A stretch of 64,000 nucleotides of DNA from Paenibacillus sp. R14(2021) (GTDB taxonomy: Bacteria; Bacillota; Bacilli; Paenibacillales; Paenibacillaceae): assembly GCF_019431355.1 (NCBI RefSeq), contig NZ_CP080269.1:4397001-4461000 (forward strand), given 5' to 3'. The notes under the pieces were generated by a model, which saw only the letters and a list, made by a program, of their open reading frames with translations, did no database searches and was not told where the DNA came from. Positions 42,998 through 52,305 of this stretch are shown piece after piece; the stretch's first letter is position 1; the number at the start of each line of letters is the position of its first letter. The position numbers were made by a program, and so were the translations under genes.

Positions 42998-44857
42998 GTG
43001 ATGAAACAGGAGGAGAACCAAGAAGAAACAAAGCTGCTCGATGTCATTTCCGTTCCGAAGCGTGATCGGCGGCTGCTCCCGCATGTGCCTGACCCTGAGG
43101 GGAACCGTTCACCTGCCGACCGCAGAGGAGCTAAGGGTATTCCGGCAGATGCGAAGGAGTCCTTCAAGCGGCAGCAAGAACGGCTGAGCATCCGTTATGA
43201 GGCTGATTTTGACGTCGTGATCATCGGCAACAGAAGGAAGAAGAAGCATGCGTTGCAGGGCAAAGCAGTCGATATTTCCTCGACAGGCATTCTTGTGGCG
43301 CTCGAATCGGATGAAGAGCATTACATCGTCGGTCAACGCGCCGGCCTTCGATTTCGGATACCGCCGGGCACGATGCCGGAGCCGTTCGAGTCAGCTGTGA
43401 AGATGGAGGCGGCGCTCGTGCGGATGTTTACCCGGGAGCAGGACGGGCAGAAGCAGCTGATGCTGGCCTTTGAATTTACCAGGCCGCTTACCGAGTACTT
43501 CCGCCGCAAGCGGTGGGGAATGTCTGCCTTCACGGTCGTCGGCGCGGTATTCGCGGTGGCCTGTCTTACCATGCTCATGCGAATGGAGAACGTTATTTAT
43601 TATAGATATAACCTGATTCTGTATTTGTACAGTCTGCTCGCGGCCGTATTTCTTATCAGCCGCTATCTGTTCGGCGCGCTGTACCGGGAGGTGCCGGTCG
43701 ACCCGCAGTACACGCCTGGCGTTTCCATCGTAATCCATGGCTTGACCGAGGAGAAATGGATCGAACGAACAATTCTAAGCTGCGTCGATCAGGATTATCC
43801 CGTTGATAAGCTGGAGATCATCATCGTCGCTGACCAGGCGTCTGCTGAAGCGGTTGAACGGGTTCAAGCGGTCATTGCCCGCATCCATCATGAAGGAGCA
43901 CGATTCTTCACGAAGGAGCGAATGAGTTTGCGCTTCATGCCGGAGAACGAGGGCAGACGCGCAGCGCTGGCTGAAGGCGCAGCGCATGCCAAGCATAAGC
44001 TTGTCGCCACCGTCGACGCAGGCAGCTTCTTGGAGCCAGCGGCGATCCGGCGTTTGGTTCAGCCGTTTCAGGACCCTCAAGTGGGCGGCGTCTCCGGACG
44101 CATGGACGTGGAAAATAAATTCACCAATAGCATTACGATGCTGCAGGCAGTCCGGTACCACTCGAGCTTTCGGATTGCGAAAGCGGCGGAATCGAAGTTC
44201 GACAGCGTGACGAGCTTGTCCGGATCGCTGTCCTGCTACCGGAAGGAGCTCATTCTTCAGTACATGGACAGCGGACGGAACCTGAAATACACAGGACAGC
44301 CCGGCATCATCGGCGACAACCGGAGCTTGACCAATTTCGTTCTGCGGACGCACCGCACCGCGTATCAGGATTCGGCGGTTTGCTCGGTGTTCGTGCCTTC
44401 AGAGAAACGCGCGCTCCTCATGGAGCGGATGCACGCCAAACGTGCGTGGCTGCGCGGATCATTGCGGGCCGGCACGTTCATTTGGCGCAAAGAACCGTTC
44501 ATGGCGTTATTCTTCTATATCGGTCTGCTGATAGCGGTCACTGCACCGGTCATCGTGGTCGATTACCTCGTCTATGAGCCGATTGCGCATCATTTTTTTC
44601 CGTCAGGCTATCTGCTCGGCTTGCTCGTGATGCTGCTGATTATGGGCCTTGCCCATCTCCTGCTTCGCAAAAGCAGGCTTTGGTTGTTCGGTCTGATCCG
44701 CTGTCTGTTCACCGAGCTGGCGCTGCTCTGGCAGATGCCGGTCGCCTGGGTCACGTGCTGGAAATCGCCGGGAGGCGCTTCAGGGATGCCGCAATTGAAG
44801 GCAGCAGAAGTGAGTGAGCATGTAAACATTACGGTACCCGAAACGAACCATAACTAA
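42998..44857 (+). CDS. PilZ-domain family-2 glycosyltransferase with altered catalytic motifs
   Basis: A 619-aa membrane protein. Residues ~58-165 form a PilZ domain with both c-di-GMP-binding motifs intact: RQQER (58-62) and DISSTG (92-97). Two membrane helices follow (~175-225), then a processive GT2 domain and three to four C-terminal helices. Against the hyaluronan/chitin synthase pattern, D-x-D is DAG (340-342), GDDR is GDNR (439-442), and the Q-x-x-RW acceptor motif is AKRAW (480-484). Activity is thus uncertain. It starts at GTG 42998 or ATG 43001 behind GAAGGGAG. It probably synthesises, or senses for, a c-di-GMP-controlled exopolysaccharide. Confidence 0.88.
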   Translation: MMKQEENQEETKLLDVISVPKRDRRLLPHVPDPEGNRSPADRRGAKGIPADAKESFKRQQERLSIRYEADFDVVIIGNRRKKKHALQGKAVDISSTGILVALESDEEHYIVGQRAGLRFRIPPGTMPEPFESAVKMEAALVRMFTREQDGQKQLMLAFEFTRPLTEYFRRKRWGMSAFTVVGAVFAVACLTMLMRMENVIYYRYNLILYLYSLLAAVFLISRYLFGALYREVPVDPQYTPGVSIVIHGLTEEKWIERTILSCVDQDYPVDKLEIIIVADQASAEAVERVQAVIARIHHEGARFFTKERMSLRFMPENEGRRAALAEGAAHAKHKLVATVDAGSFLEPAAIRRLVQPFQDPQVGGVSGRMDVENKFTNSITMLQAVRYHSSFRIAKAAESKFDSVTSLSGSLSCYRKELILQYMDSGRNLKYTGQPGIIGDNRSLTNFVLRTHRTAYQDSAVCSVFVPSEKRALLMERMHAKRAWLRGSLRAGTFIWRKEPFMALFFYIGLLIAVTAPVIVVDYLVYEPIAHHFFPSGYLLGLLVMLLIMGLAHLLLRKSRLWLFGLIRCLFTELALLWQMPVAWVTCWKSPGGASGMPQLKAAEVSEHVNITVPETNHN

Positions 44858-44920
44858 AAAGGAATCGAATCCCGGCCGTGCGCCAGCAAGCGTATCGGCC
44901 GGTTGATTATAAGGTGGGGG

Positions 44921-46702
44921 ATGGCGGAAATGGAGGAAACAGGGGAACAACGTTCTGCCCTGGATGTTATTCAGAGGAAGAATCGGAGAAAAACACGGAA
45001 GTCACTGCTGCAGGGCGTTATTTTACTGCTGGTGGCGCTCTTGATCTATCTTGCCGTATTTTATGCCAACGTGTATAAGGAACCGGACAAGAGCGCGTGG
45101 AAGAGCCATCAGGGCTTTATCGCGCTCTCTTATTACGGCGTCAGCAGTGACGGTTCGTCGAAGCGGATGGCGAAGAGCGATCTGAACGAACAGCTGAAGG
45201 TTCTTCGCGATCAGGGTTACCGTACGATCTCGCAGCAGGATGTGCTGGACTATTACGAGAAGGGCAAGCCGCTTCCGGACAAAGCGCTGTTCTTGTCCTT
45301 CGAGGATGGACGCAGCGATTCCAGCCGACTGGCGGAGAAAATGCTGGAGCGGTATAACGATAAAGCGACCTTCCTTACTTATGCCAATAACATCGATGAA
45401 GACAATAACGCGTATTTGCAGCCGTATGTAATCGACAAAATGAAGAAAAATGGCTACTGGGAGCTAGGCAGCAGCGGCTATCGGTTGGCCTATTCGAATG
45501 TTTTCGAGCAGGGAGGGCGGTTCCTCGGACAGCTGGACGCGCAGCAGCTTCAGAGCCAAGACGACATTCGCTATTACAATTATCCGTTAATGGATTTCAT
45601 CCGCGATAGCAACTGGGTTCCGACCGAAGACCGCGGCGTCATGGAGACGCGAATCGCAAGAGAGTATGCTCAAATGAAAGAAGTCTACACGGATAAGCTT
45701 GGTTATGTGCCGGATCTCTACATGATTAAGCATGCGAACACGCTGCAGCAGAGCATACCCGAGCTCGTTGAGCATGCTAACGAGAAGAATATCGAGCAGC
45801 TGTACAAACTTGGTTTTGCCCGCGAAGGGAACGCGTTCAACGGGTCGAAAGGCAGCGTCTACGATTTGACGCGGCTGCAGCCGGCGCCGTACTGGTCGAC
45901 GAACCATGTGATGATGAGGATCGGAGCGGATACTGGGCAGCCGATGACGTTTGCCGAAGGCGAAGCCGGCCGTGCCGAGGATTGGAAGACAGCTGCCGGT
46001 GCAGCGGAATTCAACGGGAATGAAATCGTGCTGACTTCTCCTCCGGGCGAAGCGGGCCTCGCTTACTTGCGGGGCAGCGAGAGCTTCGGCGATGTCGCGC
46101 TGACAGCCAAGCTGGCAGGAAACGTCATCGGCGAGCAAAGCATCTATTTGCGCTACGATATCAAGAATGACAGCTACGTTCGGCTCGTGCTGAAGGATAA
46201 TTGGATTACCGTGGAGCAGAAGGAAGCGGGCCATCCCGCGGAGCGGCTGTTCAGCCGCCAATTAAACGATGTGTCGTGGAGGGACGCCGATATGGACCTC
46301 AGCGACAAAGCGATCGATACGAACGTGCAGGGTCCCGCAGGCGCGCCTGTAAGCAAGGGTATTCCGTTTAATGTGCAGCACACGCGGGAAATCGGCATCG
46401 ATCTCTTAGGGTGCAGCCTGAAATTGACCGTAGACGGCCAGACGCTGCTGAAGGGCGAAGGCGAGCTGATTGACGATTCTATTGCCAAAGGAGACATCGC
46501 GCTGTCGGCCGAAGCGAGCAAGCTGAATGTGAAGGATAACATCTATGACGGCAGATTCCAGGACGTGCAGCTGAATCTGCTGGAGGACGGCGGCAAGCAG
46601 ATGCTGCTTTATCGGAACACGAATCAAGGCTTCCAAGCGGCCGCAAGCGGCATTGAGCATGGCTATGGAGCGGTCGTTAATTGGGTTGTCGATATGTTTT
46701 GA
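44921..46702 (+). CDS. Membrane-anchored degenerate deacetylase with C-terminal beta-sandwich
   Basis: A 593-aa protein: a basic cytoplasmic start, one transmembrane helix (~28-50), an extracellular NodB-like domain (FIALSYYGVSSDG, ALFLSFEDGRSDS, KATFLTYANNIDE) and a C-terminal concanavalin/LamG-like domain (GSESFGDVALTAKL, SIYLRYDIKNDSYVRL, VDGQTLLKGEGEL). The first Asp of the deacetylase LTFDDG motif is Glu, and the H-x3-H pair is absent (GYWELGSSGYRL), so deacetylation is unlikely. TTG 44903 is an alternative start; AAGG-TGGGGG fits ATG 44921. It is the third gene of the unit, and no other sugar enzymes follow. Confidence 0.82.
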   Translation: MAEMEETGEQRSALDVIQRKNRRKTRKSLLQGVILLLVALLIYLAVFYANVYKEPDKSAWKSHQGFIALSYYGVSSDGSSKRMAKSDLNEQLKVLRDQGYRTISQQDVLDYYEKGKPLPDKALFLSFEDGRSDSSRLAEKMLERYNDKATFLTYANNIDEDNNAYLQPYVIDKMKKNGYWELGSSGYRLAYSNVFEQGGRFLGQLDAQQLQSQDDIRYYNYPLMDFIRDSNWVPTEDRGVMETRIAREYAQMKEVYTDKLGYVPDLYMIKHANTLQQSIPELVEHANEKNIEQLYKLGFAREGNAFNGSKGSVYDLTRLQPAPYWSTNHVMMRIGADTGQPMTFAEGEAGRAEDWKTAAGAAEFNGNEIVLTSPPGEAGLAYLRGSESFGDVALTAKLAGNVIGEQSIYLRYDIKNDSYVRLVLKDNWITVEQKEAGHPAERLFSRQLNDVSWRDADMDLSDKAIDTNVQGPAGAPVSKGIPFNVQHTREIGIDLLGCSLKLTVDGQTLLKGEGELIDDSIAKGDIALSAEASKLNVKDNIYDGRFQDVQLNLLEDGGKQMLLYRNTNQGFQAAASGIEHGYGAVVNWVVDMF

Positions 46703-46802
46703 CGGGGGAGGCCGGTTCGGATAAAAGACGTATCAAAACCAGCCGCAAAGGGTATAGAATAACAAGATGGCATGCATAATGCAGCGAAGGAGGCAGATGT
46801 CG

Positions 46803-47129
46803 ATGAGCGAGAATAGGGAAGAACCGCAGCTTGCGAACGTGCCGGAGGAAGACATTGCCGCGGAGAAGCAGGGCAACGGCTACATTCTGAAGAGCGCCGA
46901 AGGTCCCGTTGGCGAGATAACGTACCGGCTGGTGGATGCCGACACTTGGGTGCTTGATCATACCTACGTCGATCCCAGGTATCGGGGCGGCAATCTGGCG
47001 AAGCGGCTGCTGAATCTCGTCGTGGACGAGGCCAGAGAGAAAGGCCGCAAGATCATTCCGGCTTGCTCGTATGCGCTCGCTCAATTCAAGCGGAATTCGG
47101 AATATGCGGATGTTTGGCGTAAGGATTGA
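46803..47129 (+). CDS. Small GNAT-like acetyltransferase (YjdJ/DUF4442-like size class)
   Basis: A 108-aa protein of the short GCN5-related N-acetyltransferase group: strand EITYRLVDADTWVLDHTYV, then the acetyl-CoA loop DPRYRGGNLAKRLLNLVVDEA and the C-terminal KIIPACSYALAQFKRN. The cysteine in PACSYA is characteristic of this small family. ATGs exist at 46797 and 46803; AAGGAGG (46787-46793) spaces correctly (9 nt) for 46803. The substrate is unknown. Confidence 0.85.
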   Translation: MSENREEPQLANVPEEDIAAEKQGNGYILKSAEGPVGEITYRLVDADTWVLDHTYVDPRYRGGNLAKRLLNLVVDEAREKGRKIIPACSYALAQFKRNSEYADVWRKD

Positions 47130-47162
47130 CAGGGCGGCATGCGAGGAGACTTTGAGCAGGCG

Positions 47163-47208
47163 AAAAAGCGTCAGATGGACACGGCAACGTGTGCTTCTGA
47201 CGCTTTTT
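47163..47208 (+). terminator. Terminator after GNAT gene
   Basis: A perfect 13-bp stem AAAAAGCGTCAGA (47163-47175) with TCTGACGCTTTTT (47196-47208) continues into a T-run. Confidence 0.88.
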
Positions 47209-47350
47209 TATATTAGAGGGGCGAAGCTGGGGCTGTGAATATACGATTGAGTTGATGAAAATGCATATTGTTCCATATCGGGGTCATATGAGGCCATTAA
47301 TATGTACATGGTTGCTCCGATATAATGAGGTCAAAAAGGAAGTGGGTTCG

Positions 47351-47901
47351 ATGTGGAAGCCTATTAAGGTGGTCATCGGCGCAGGGGAGTATCGCAATAA
47401 TCCGGGCTGGCTGCATACGCAGGAGCATGAGCTTCATCTGCTTCATGAGTCGGATTGGTCGGCTAAGTTTGCTCCAGACACGGTTGCCGCCATACTTGCC
47501 GAACATGTCTGGGAGCATTTGACCTTTGAGCAGGGCGTACAGGCCGCACGAATCTGCTGCCGTTTCCTGAAGCCTGGCGGTTACATTCGCTGCGCGGTGC
47601 CGGATGCGTTCTTTCGAGACGAGGCCTACCAACGCACCGTTCAAATCGGCGGCCCTGGGCCGCTGATCACCCGGCTGCTTCGCATCAAATCATCTACGAC
47701 TATCGGTCGCTCGGACGGATGTTCGCGGAAGCCGGCTTTCAAGTAAGGCTGTTGGAGTATTGCGACGAGGAAGGTGAGTTTCACGCCAATGAATGGGATG
47801 CGGCTGACGGCTTTATTTATCGTTCCAAGCAATTCGATCACCGCAATCGTAACGGGCGGCTGGCTGTTGTATCGCTGATCGTCGACGCGTTCAAACCATA
47901 A
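47351..47901 (+). pseudogene. Frameshifted SAM-methyltransferase-like gene
   Basis: ATG 47351 (preceded by AAGGAAG) opens MWKPIKVVIGAGEYRNNPGWL, AAILAEHVWEHLTFEQGVQAA and FLKPGGYIRCAVPDAFFRD, a small methyltransferase-like protein. After TVQIGGPGP (47662) the frame fails and stops at 47746. A -1 shift at 47663-47664 restores DHPAASHQIIYDYRSLGRM, then FAEAGFQVRLLEYCDEEG and SLIVDAFKP, stopping at 47901. A single missing base therefore breaks an otherwise intact ~184-codon gene, either a real mutation or an assembly error. Confidence 0.8.
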
Positions 47902-47910
47902 CGCAGCCAA

Positions 47911-47958
47911 AAAAAAGCGGCAGTATTAAAGGTAAGCCTCCATTACTGCCGCTTTTCG
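47911..47958. terminator. Bidirectional terminator
   Basis: AAAAGCGGCAGTA (47913-47925) with TACTGCCGCTTTT (47944-47956), A-run on one side and T-run on the other. It serves the convergent methyltransferase remnant and udk. Confidence 0.88.
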
Positions 47959-47961
47959 CTG

Positions 47962-48603
47962 TTACAGCTGCTCCGCTTCACCGGCCTCGCCGTCCTTCAG
48001 GTACTTCTCCGTCAGGATGGACAGCATCTGGATCCCGACTTCGTTCTCGCCGCCTTCAGGGATAATGATATCCGCGTATTTCTTGGAAGGCTCGATGAAG
48101 GCCTCGTGCATCGGCTTGACCGTGGTTAAATATTGGTGATGGATGGACTGGATCGTCCGGCCGCGTTCCTCGATGTCCCGCAGCACCCTGCGGAGAATGC
48201 GCACGTCGGGATCGGTGTCGACGAACACCTTGATGTCCAGCAGCGACCTCAAATGCTCGTCCGACAGCACATGCAGTCCCTCAAGGATGACGATATGGTT
48301 CGGCTTCAGCTCAAGCGTCTCTTCCTTGGAGCGGGCATGGATCGTGAATTCATAGACGGGCGCATGCGCAAATTCACCGTTCTTCAATTGCTTCAAATGG
48401 GCAATCAGCAGCTCGTTGTCGAATACGAGCGGATGATCGTAATTCAGCGCCTCCCGTTCCTGCATTGAGAGATGCGGATGGTCTTTATAGTAATTGTCCT
48501 GCGAAATAAACGTGACTTTATCTGATCCGAGCCGTTCGATGACGGAGCGGGCGACTGTTGTTTTGCCGGAGCCGGTGCCTCCGGCGATACCGATGATAAG
48601 CAT
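47962..48603 (-). CDS. udk: Uridine kinase
   Basis: A 213-aa cytoplasmic P-loop kinase that phosphorylates uridine and cytidine to their monophosphates in pyrimidine salvage. Walker A is GGTGSGKTT near residue 9. Further blocks are FISQDNYYKD, NYDHPLVFDNELL, VILEGLHVLSDEHLRSL and the lid DPDVRILRRVLRDIEERGR. Length and motifs match Udk closely. AAGGAGG lies 14 nt before the ATG, somewhat far. Confidence 0.95.
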   Translation of the reverse strand: MLIIGIAGGTGSGKTTVARSVIERLGSDKVTFISQDNYYKDHPHLSMQEREALNYDHPLVFDNELLIAHLKQLKNGEFAHAPVYEFTIHARSKEETLELKPNHIVILEGLHVLSDEHLRSLLDIKVFVDTDPDVRILRRVLRDIEERGRTIQSIHHQYLTTVKPMHEAFIEPSKKYADIIIPEGGENEVGIQMLSILTEKYLKDGEAGEAEQL

Positions 48604-48785
48604 AGTGTCGTGATGTGCCTCCTTGGCGGTTCAATTCCCGTATTGTAGCACATTTTCGGTATCCATTTCACCTGCTGCGCTCATCCGGATTAGGGACAGC
48701 GGCGAACGGAGACAGCGGCGGGAGCAGTTGATTTTTCATGTCAGGAAAGGTTCACGCATAAACTGGAATTTTTCTGCATTCAGAC

Positions 48786-48815
48786 TTGAGCCTAGACCCT
48801 AATCTATGCTATAAA
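48786..48815 (+). promoter_or_regulatory. Sigma-A promoter of htpG
   Basis: TTGAGC (48786-48791) and TATAAA (48810-48815) with 18-nt spacing (CTATAA at 17). The CIRCE element begins about 11 nt downstream of the -10. Confidence 0.65.
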
Positions 48816-48825
48816 AGGAGTAGCG

Positions 48826-48852
48826 TTAGCACTCCAATCATGAGAGTGCTAA
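48826..48852. promoter_or_regulatory. CIRCE element (HrcA operator)
   Basis: TTAGCACTC at 48826-48834 and GAGTGCTAA at 48844-48852 are exact 9-bp arms separated by 9 nt, a perfect CIRCE element. It lies in the 5' leader just before htpG and predicts repression by HrcA and induction by heat. Confidence 0.95.
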
Positions 48853-48888
48853 TATCATCCGAACACTTTGGGGAGGGTATCCAGTTTT

Positions 48889-50781
48889 ATGGTGAAGCAA
48901 GAGTTCAAAGCAGAGTCCAAGCGACTGCTGGAAATGATGATCAACTCCATCTACACGCAGCGCGAGATTTTCCTGCGGGAGCTGATCTCCAATGCAAGCG
49001 ACGCTATCGATAAAATTTACTACAAGGCGCTGACCGACGAAGGTCTCGTCTTCAATGCAGCCGACTACTACGTCAAAGTCACGGCAGACAAAGAGAACCG
49101 CACGCTTACGATCGCCGATACCGGCATCGGCATGACGCAGGAGGAGCTCGAGAACAACCTCGGCGTCATCGCGAAGAGCGGCTCGCTCGCGTTCAAGAAG
49201 GAGAACGAGAGCAAGGACGGCCACAACATCATCGGCCAATTCGGCGTCGGCTTCTATGCGGCGTTCATGGTCGCGGACCGCGTAACGGTAACGAGCCGCG
49301 CGCTTGGCAGCCCGGATGCGTTCCGCTGGGAGTCCGAAGGCGCTGACGGCTACACGATCGTAGGCGCGGACAAGACGACCGTAGGGACTGAAATCGTGCT
49401 GCACATCAAGCCGAACACCGAAGACGATAACTACGACGAGTTTCTGGAGGAGTACCGTCTCCGTTCCGTCATTAAGAAATATTCGGATTTCATCCGTTAT
49501 CCGATCAAGATGGACGTCAAAGGCCAACGTCCGAAGGCAGACACAGCCGAAGGCGAAGAGCCGGAGCTGGAGTCGTACTCGGAAGAGCAGACGATCAACA
49601 GCATGGTGCCGATCTGGCGCAAGAACAAGAGCGAGCTGACCGACGCCGACTACGAGCAGTTCTACCACGAGAAACGCTACGGCTTCGATAAGCCGCTGAA
49701 GCATATCCATATCAGCGCGGACGGTGCGGTCGTCTATCGGGCGATTTTGTACATTCCGGAGAACACGCCGTTCGATTATTACACGAAGGAGTTCGAGAAA
49801 GGCCTCGAGCTGTACTCCAACGGCGTTCTGATCATGGACAAGTGCGGCGACCTGCTGCCGGATTATTTCAGCTTCGTGAAAGGGATGGTGGATTCCGAGG
49901 ATCTGTCGCTCAACATCTCCCGCGAGATGCTGCAGCATGACCGCCAGCTGACCCTGATCGCGAAAAACATCAAGAACAAGATCAAGAGCACGCTGCTCAG
50001 CCTGCTGAAGGACGAGCGCGAGGGCTACGAGAAGTTCTACAAGGCGTTTGGCCGCCAGCTGAAGTTCGGCGTGTACAACGACTACGGCATGAACAAGGAC
50101 GTGCTGCAGGATCTGGTGCTGTTCCATTCGTCCAAGGAGAACAAGCTGGTCTCGCTGGATGAGTACGTGTCCAGAATGCCGGAAGACCAGAAGTACATCT
50201 ACTACGCATCCGGCAGCTCCATCGAGCGCATTGAGAAATTGCCGCAAACCGAGATGGTGGCGGACAAAGGCTACGAGATTCTGTACTTTACGGACGATAT
50301 CGACGAGTTTGCGATCAAGTCGATCATGACGTACAAGGACAAGGCGTTCAAATCCGTATCGAGCGGCGACCTTGGCATCGAGCCGGATGCCGACAGCGAC
50401 AAACCGGAAGCTGAAGAAGCAGGCAGCAAGGCGCTGTTCGAGCAGATGCAGACGGTGCTGGGCGGCAAAGTGACGAAGGTGAAAGCGTCCAAGCGTCTGA
50501 AGAGCCATCCGGTCTGCCTCACGAGCGAGGGTGAGGTATCCATCGAGATGGAGAAAATCTTGAGCGCGATGCCGAACAACGAGAACGTGCAGGCGGAGAA
50601 AGTGCTGGAGATCAACGTGAACCATCCCGTGTTCCAGTCGCTCAAGGATGCCGCAGAGAAGGACAGCGAGAAGCTGAGCCTCTACACGCAGCTGCTATAT
50701 AATCAAGCGCTGCTTATCGAAGGATTGCCGATCCAGGATCCGGTCGCCTTCACGAACGATATTTGCAAAGTCATGGTGTAA
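48889..50781 (+). CDS. htpG: Chaperone HtpG (Hsp90)
   Basis: A 630-aa bacterial Hsp90. The N-terminal GHKL ATPase has [28 protein letters not shown] and the lid region [16 protein letters not shown]. The middle domain has [12 protein letters not shown] and [12 protein letters not shown], and the C-terminal dimerisation domain is complete. GGGGAGGG precedes ATG 48889; a TTG at 48868 overlaps that site. It is monocistronic and under a CIRCE element. Confidence 0.97.
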   Translation: MVKQEFKAESKRLLEMMINSIYTQREIFLRELISNASDAIDKIYYKALTDEGLVFNAADYYVKVTADKENRTLTIADTGIGMTQEELENNLGVIAKSGSLAFKKENESKDGHNIIGQFGVGFYAAFMVADRVTVTSRALGSPDAFRWESEGADGYTIVGADKTTVGTEIVLHIKPNTEDDNYDEFLEEYRLRSVIKKYSDFIRYPIKMDVKGQRPKADTAEGEEPELESYSEEQTINSMVPIWRKNKSELTDADYEQFYHEKRYGFDKPLKHIHISADGAVVYRAILYIPENTPFDYYTKEFEKGLELYSNGVLIMDKCGDLLPDYFSFVKGMVDSEDLSLNISREMLQHDRQLTLIAKNIKNKIKSTLLSLLKDEREGYEKFYKAFGRQLKFGVYNDYGMNKDVLQDLVLFHSSKENKLVSLDEYVSRMPEDQKYIYYASGSSIERIEKLPQTEMVADKGYEILYFTDDIDEFAIKSIMTYKDKAFKSVSSGDLGIEPDADSDKPEAEEAGSKALFEQMQTVLGGKVTKVKASKRLKSHPVCLTSEGEVSIEMEKILSAMPNNENVQAEKVLEINVNHPVFQSLKDAAEKDSEKLSLYTQLLYNQALLIEGLPIQDPVAFTNDICKVMV

Positions 50782-50795
50782 TTTATGTAACCACG

Positions 50796-50841
50796 AAACG
50801 CCGCTGCGATGGCCAAATGAGCCGTGCAGCGGCGTTTTTTC
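50796..50841 (+). terminator. Terminator after htpG
   Basis: AACGCCGCTGC (50797-50807) pairs with GCAGCGGCGTT (50826-50836), followed by a T-run. Confidence 0.9.
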
Positions 50842-51015
50842 AACTGTTTTCAAGTATGCAGGTTGTGCCGAAATCATTGAAGAAAATGGCTTACCATCAT
50901 TTACACGGGTTATTTTCAGCTTCTTTTAAGCTGCGGGGCGTATAGTGTTCAATGGACGAAGGCCGCCTGCCTTCGCTTCTTACAACGCGACTCTGACACA
51001 GTGAAGGAGAAGGTC

Positions 51016-52152
51016 ATGCAGACTCAAATAGAGCCCGTAAACGGGCCGAAAATAGATAACAGAAAAAGCAGCAGGAAAGCGCCTGCCCCAAAACGAAAAC
51101 GGTGGAAACGAAGGGTAACACAAGTTTTTGCAGGAGCGCTTCTTATTATACTTGGCGCCGGCGGCTGGTTTTATTTGACGCCATCCGGCTCGGATATCCG
51201 CTACATGATGGCGGATACGCTCATTACGAGCCAGCACCGGTATATGGCCAAATATTTGATTGGACAGAGCGAGCTGGACAAGCGGGTCGCGGATTACGCG
51301 AACGAATTCGACCAAATGGGTCAGGTTAAGGACAATCATAACGTCAACCTTGCGGCGCATCCAGACAGCGCCGTGAAGGTGGAGCCGATCTCGACTAGTC
51401 GGTTCAAGGGGTTCATTATGTATGTCCACGATCCTAAGATGCTCCGCGTCATCACGACGAATACGGTGGGCTCCGGGGAAACGGTGCTCAGCATGGTGCA
51501 GCGGACAGGCGCCATTGCGGGCGTGAACGGGGGCGCTTTCGACGATCCGAACTGGAGCGGCAACGGGTTCAAGCCGGCAGGCATCGTGATGTCCGGCGGC
51601 AAGCTGCTGTATAAGGGAAACGGGATGAAAGCCAAGGTCAACGTCGTCGGCATCGACCGGGACGGCCTGATGGTAGCAGGGCGGTATACGCCTGCGCAGC
51701 TGCTGGATATGGGCGTCAGTGACGCCGTCACGTTCCAGCCCAAATTCATCGTCAACGGCAAAGGCTTGATCAAGAGTGAAGCCGACGGCTGGGGTATTGC
51801 TCCGCGTACCGTCATGGCGCAGCAGAAGGACGGAACGATTATGTTCGTCGTCATCGACGGCCGCCAGCCGGGCTATTCGGTCGGCGCGACGCTGTACGAC
51901 GTGCAGAAGATCTTGCTTAAGAAGGGTGCGGTAACGGCGGCGAATCTTGACGGTGGTTCCTCGACCGTGCTGGTGAAGGACAATGCCGTTGTCAACAAGC
52001 CTTCCAGCAAGTACGGCATGCGTTACTTGCCGACTGCGTTCCTCGTATTCGATCATCCCGAGCGTGTGAACGCGGGCAACATCTGGAGCGGGATCGACAT
52101 GGAGCATTTTGATTCCTCGCAGAAGCGGCCGGCGAATAAGCCATCGACTTAA
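51016..52152 (+). CDS. Membrane-anchored phosphodiester glycosidase (NAGPA domain)
   Basis: A 378-aa protein with a basic N-terminus and one transmembrane helix (~residues 35-55, VFAGALLIILGAGGWFYL), then an extracellular NAGPA domain: GAIAGVNGGAFDDP, PRTVMAQQKDGTIMFVVIDG, and AANLDGGSSTVLV near the end. NAGPA domains cleave sugar-phosphodiester bonds; bacterial members act in exopolysaccharide or wall metabolism (YoeB/EpsL-like contexts). GTG 51001 is in frame, but its first codons contain AAGGAGAAGG, the ribosome binding site for ATG 51016. Confidence 0.88.
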   Translation: MQTQIEPVNGPKIDNRKSSRKAPAPKRKRWKRRVTQVFAGALLIILGAGGWFYLTPSGSDIRYMMADTLITSQHRYMAKYLIGQSELDKRVADYANEFDQMGQVKDNHNVNLAAHPDSAVKVEPISTSRFKGFIMYVHDPKMLRVITTNTVGSGETVLSMVQRTGAIAGVNGGAFDDPNWSGNGFKPAGIVMSGGKLLYKGNGMKAKVNVVGIDRDGLMVAGRYTPAQLLDMGVSDAVTFQPKFIVNGKGLIKSEADGWGIAPRTVMAQQKDGTIMFVVIDGRQPGYSVGATLYDVQKILLKKGAVTAANLDGGSSTVLVKDNAVVNKPSSKYGMRYLPTAFLVFDHPERVNAGNIWSGIDMEHFDSSQKRPANKPST

Positions 52153-52192
52153 TTGCATAGAGACGAGGCTCTCGCCAGAGCTGCGCCCGTTG

Positions 52193-52219
52193 AAGAGACC
52201 CTTTATGGGGTCTCTTTTT
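52193..52219 (+). terminator. Terminator after NAGPA gene
   Basis: AAGAGACC pairs with GGTCTCTT around a short loop, followed by TTTGG. Confidence 0.75.
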
Positions 52220-52305
52220 GGCATGCAGCTAGAAGAAGATTCTGGCAATCCCGCCGGAGTATGCTACAATAATTCCAAATTACAAGCCTATCTCAAGAAA
52301 GTGAA

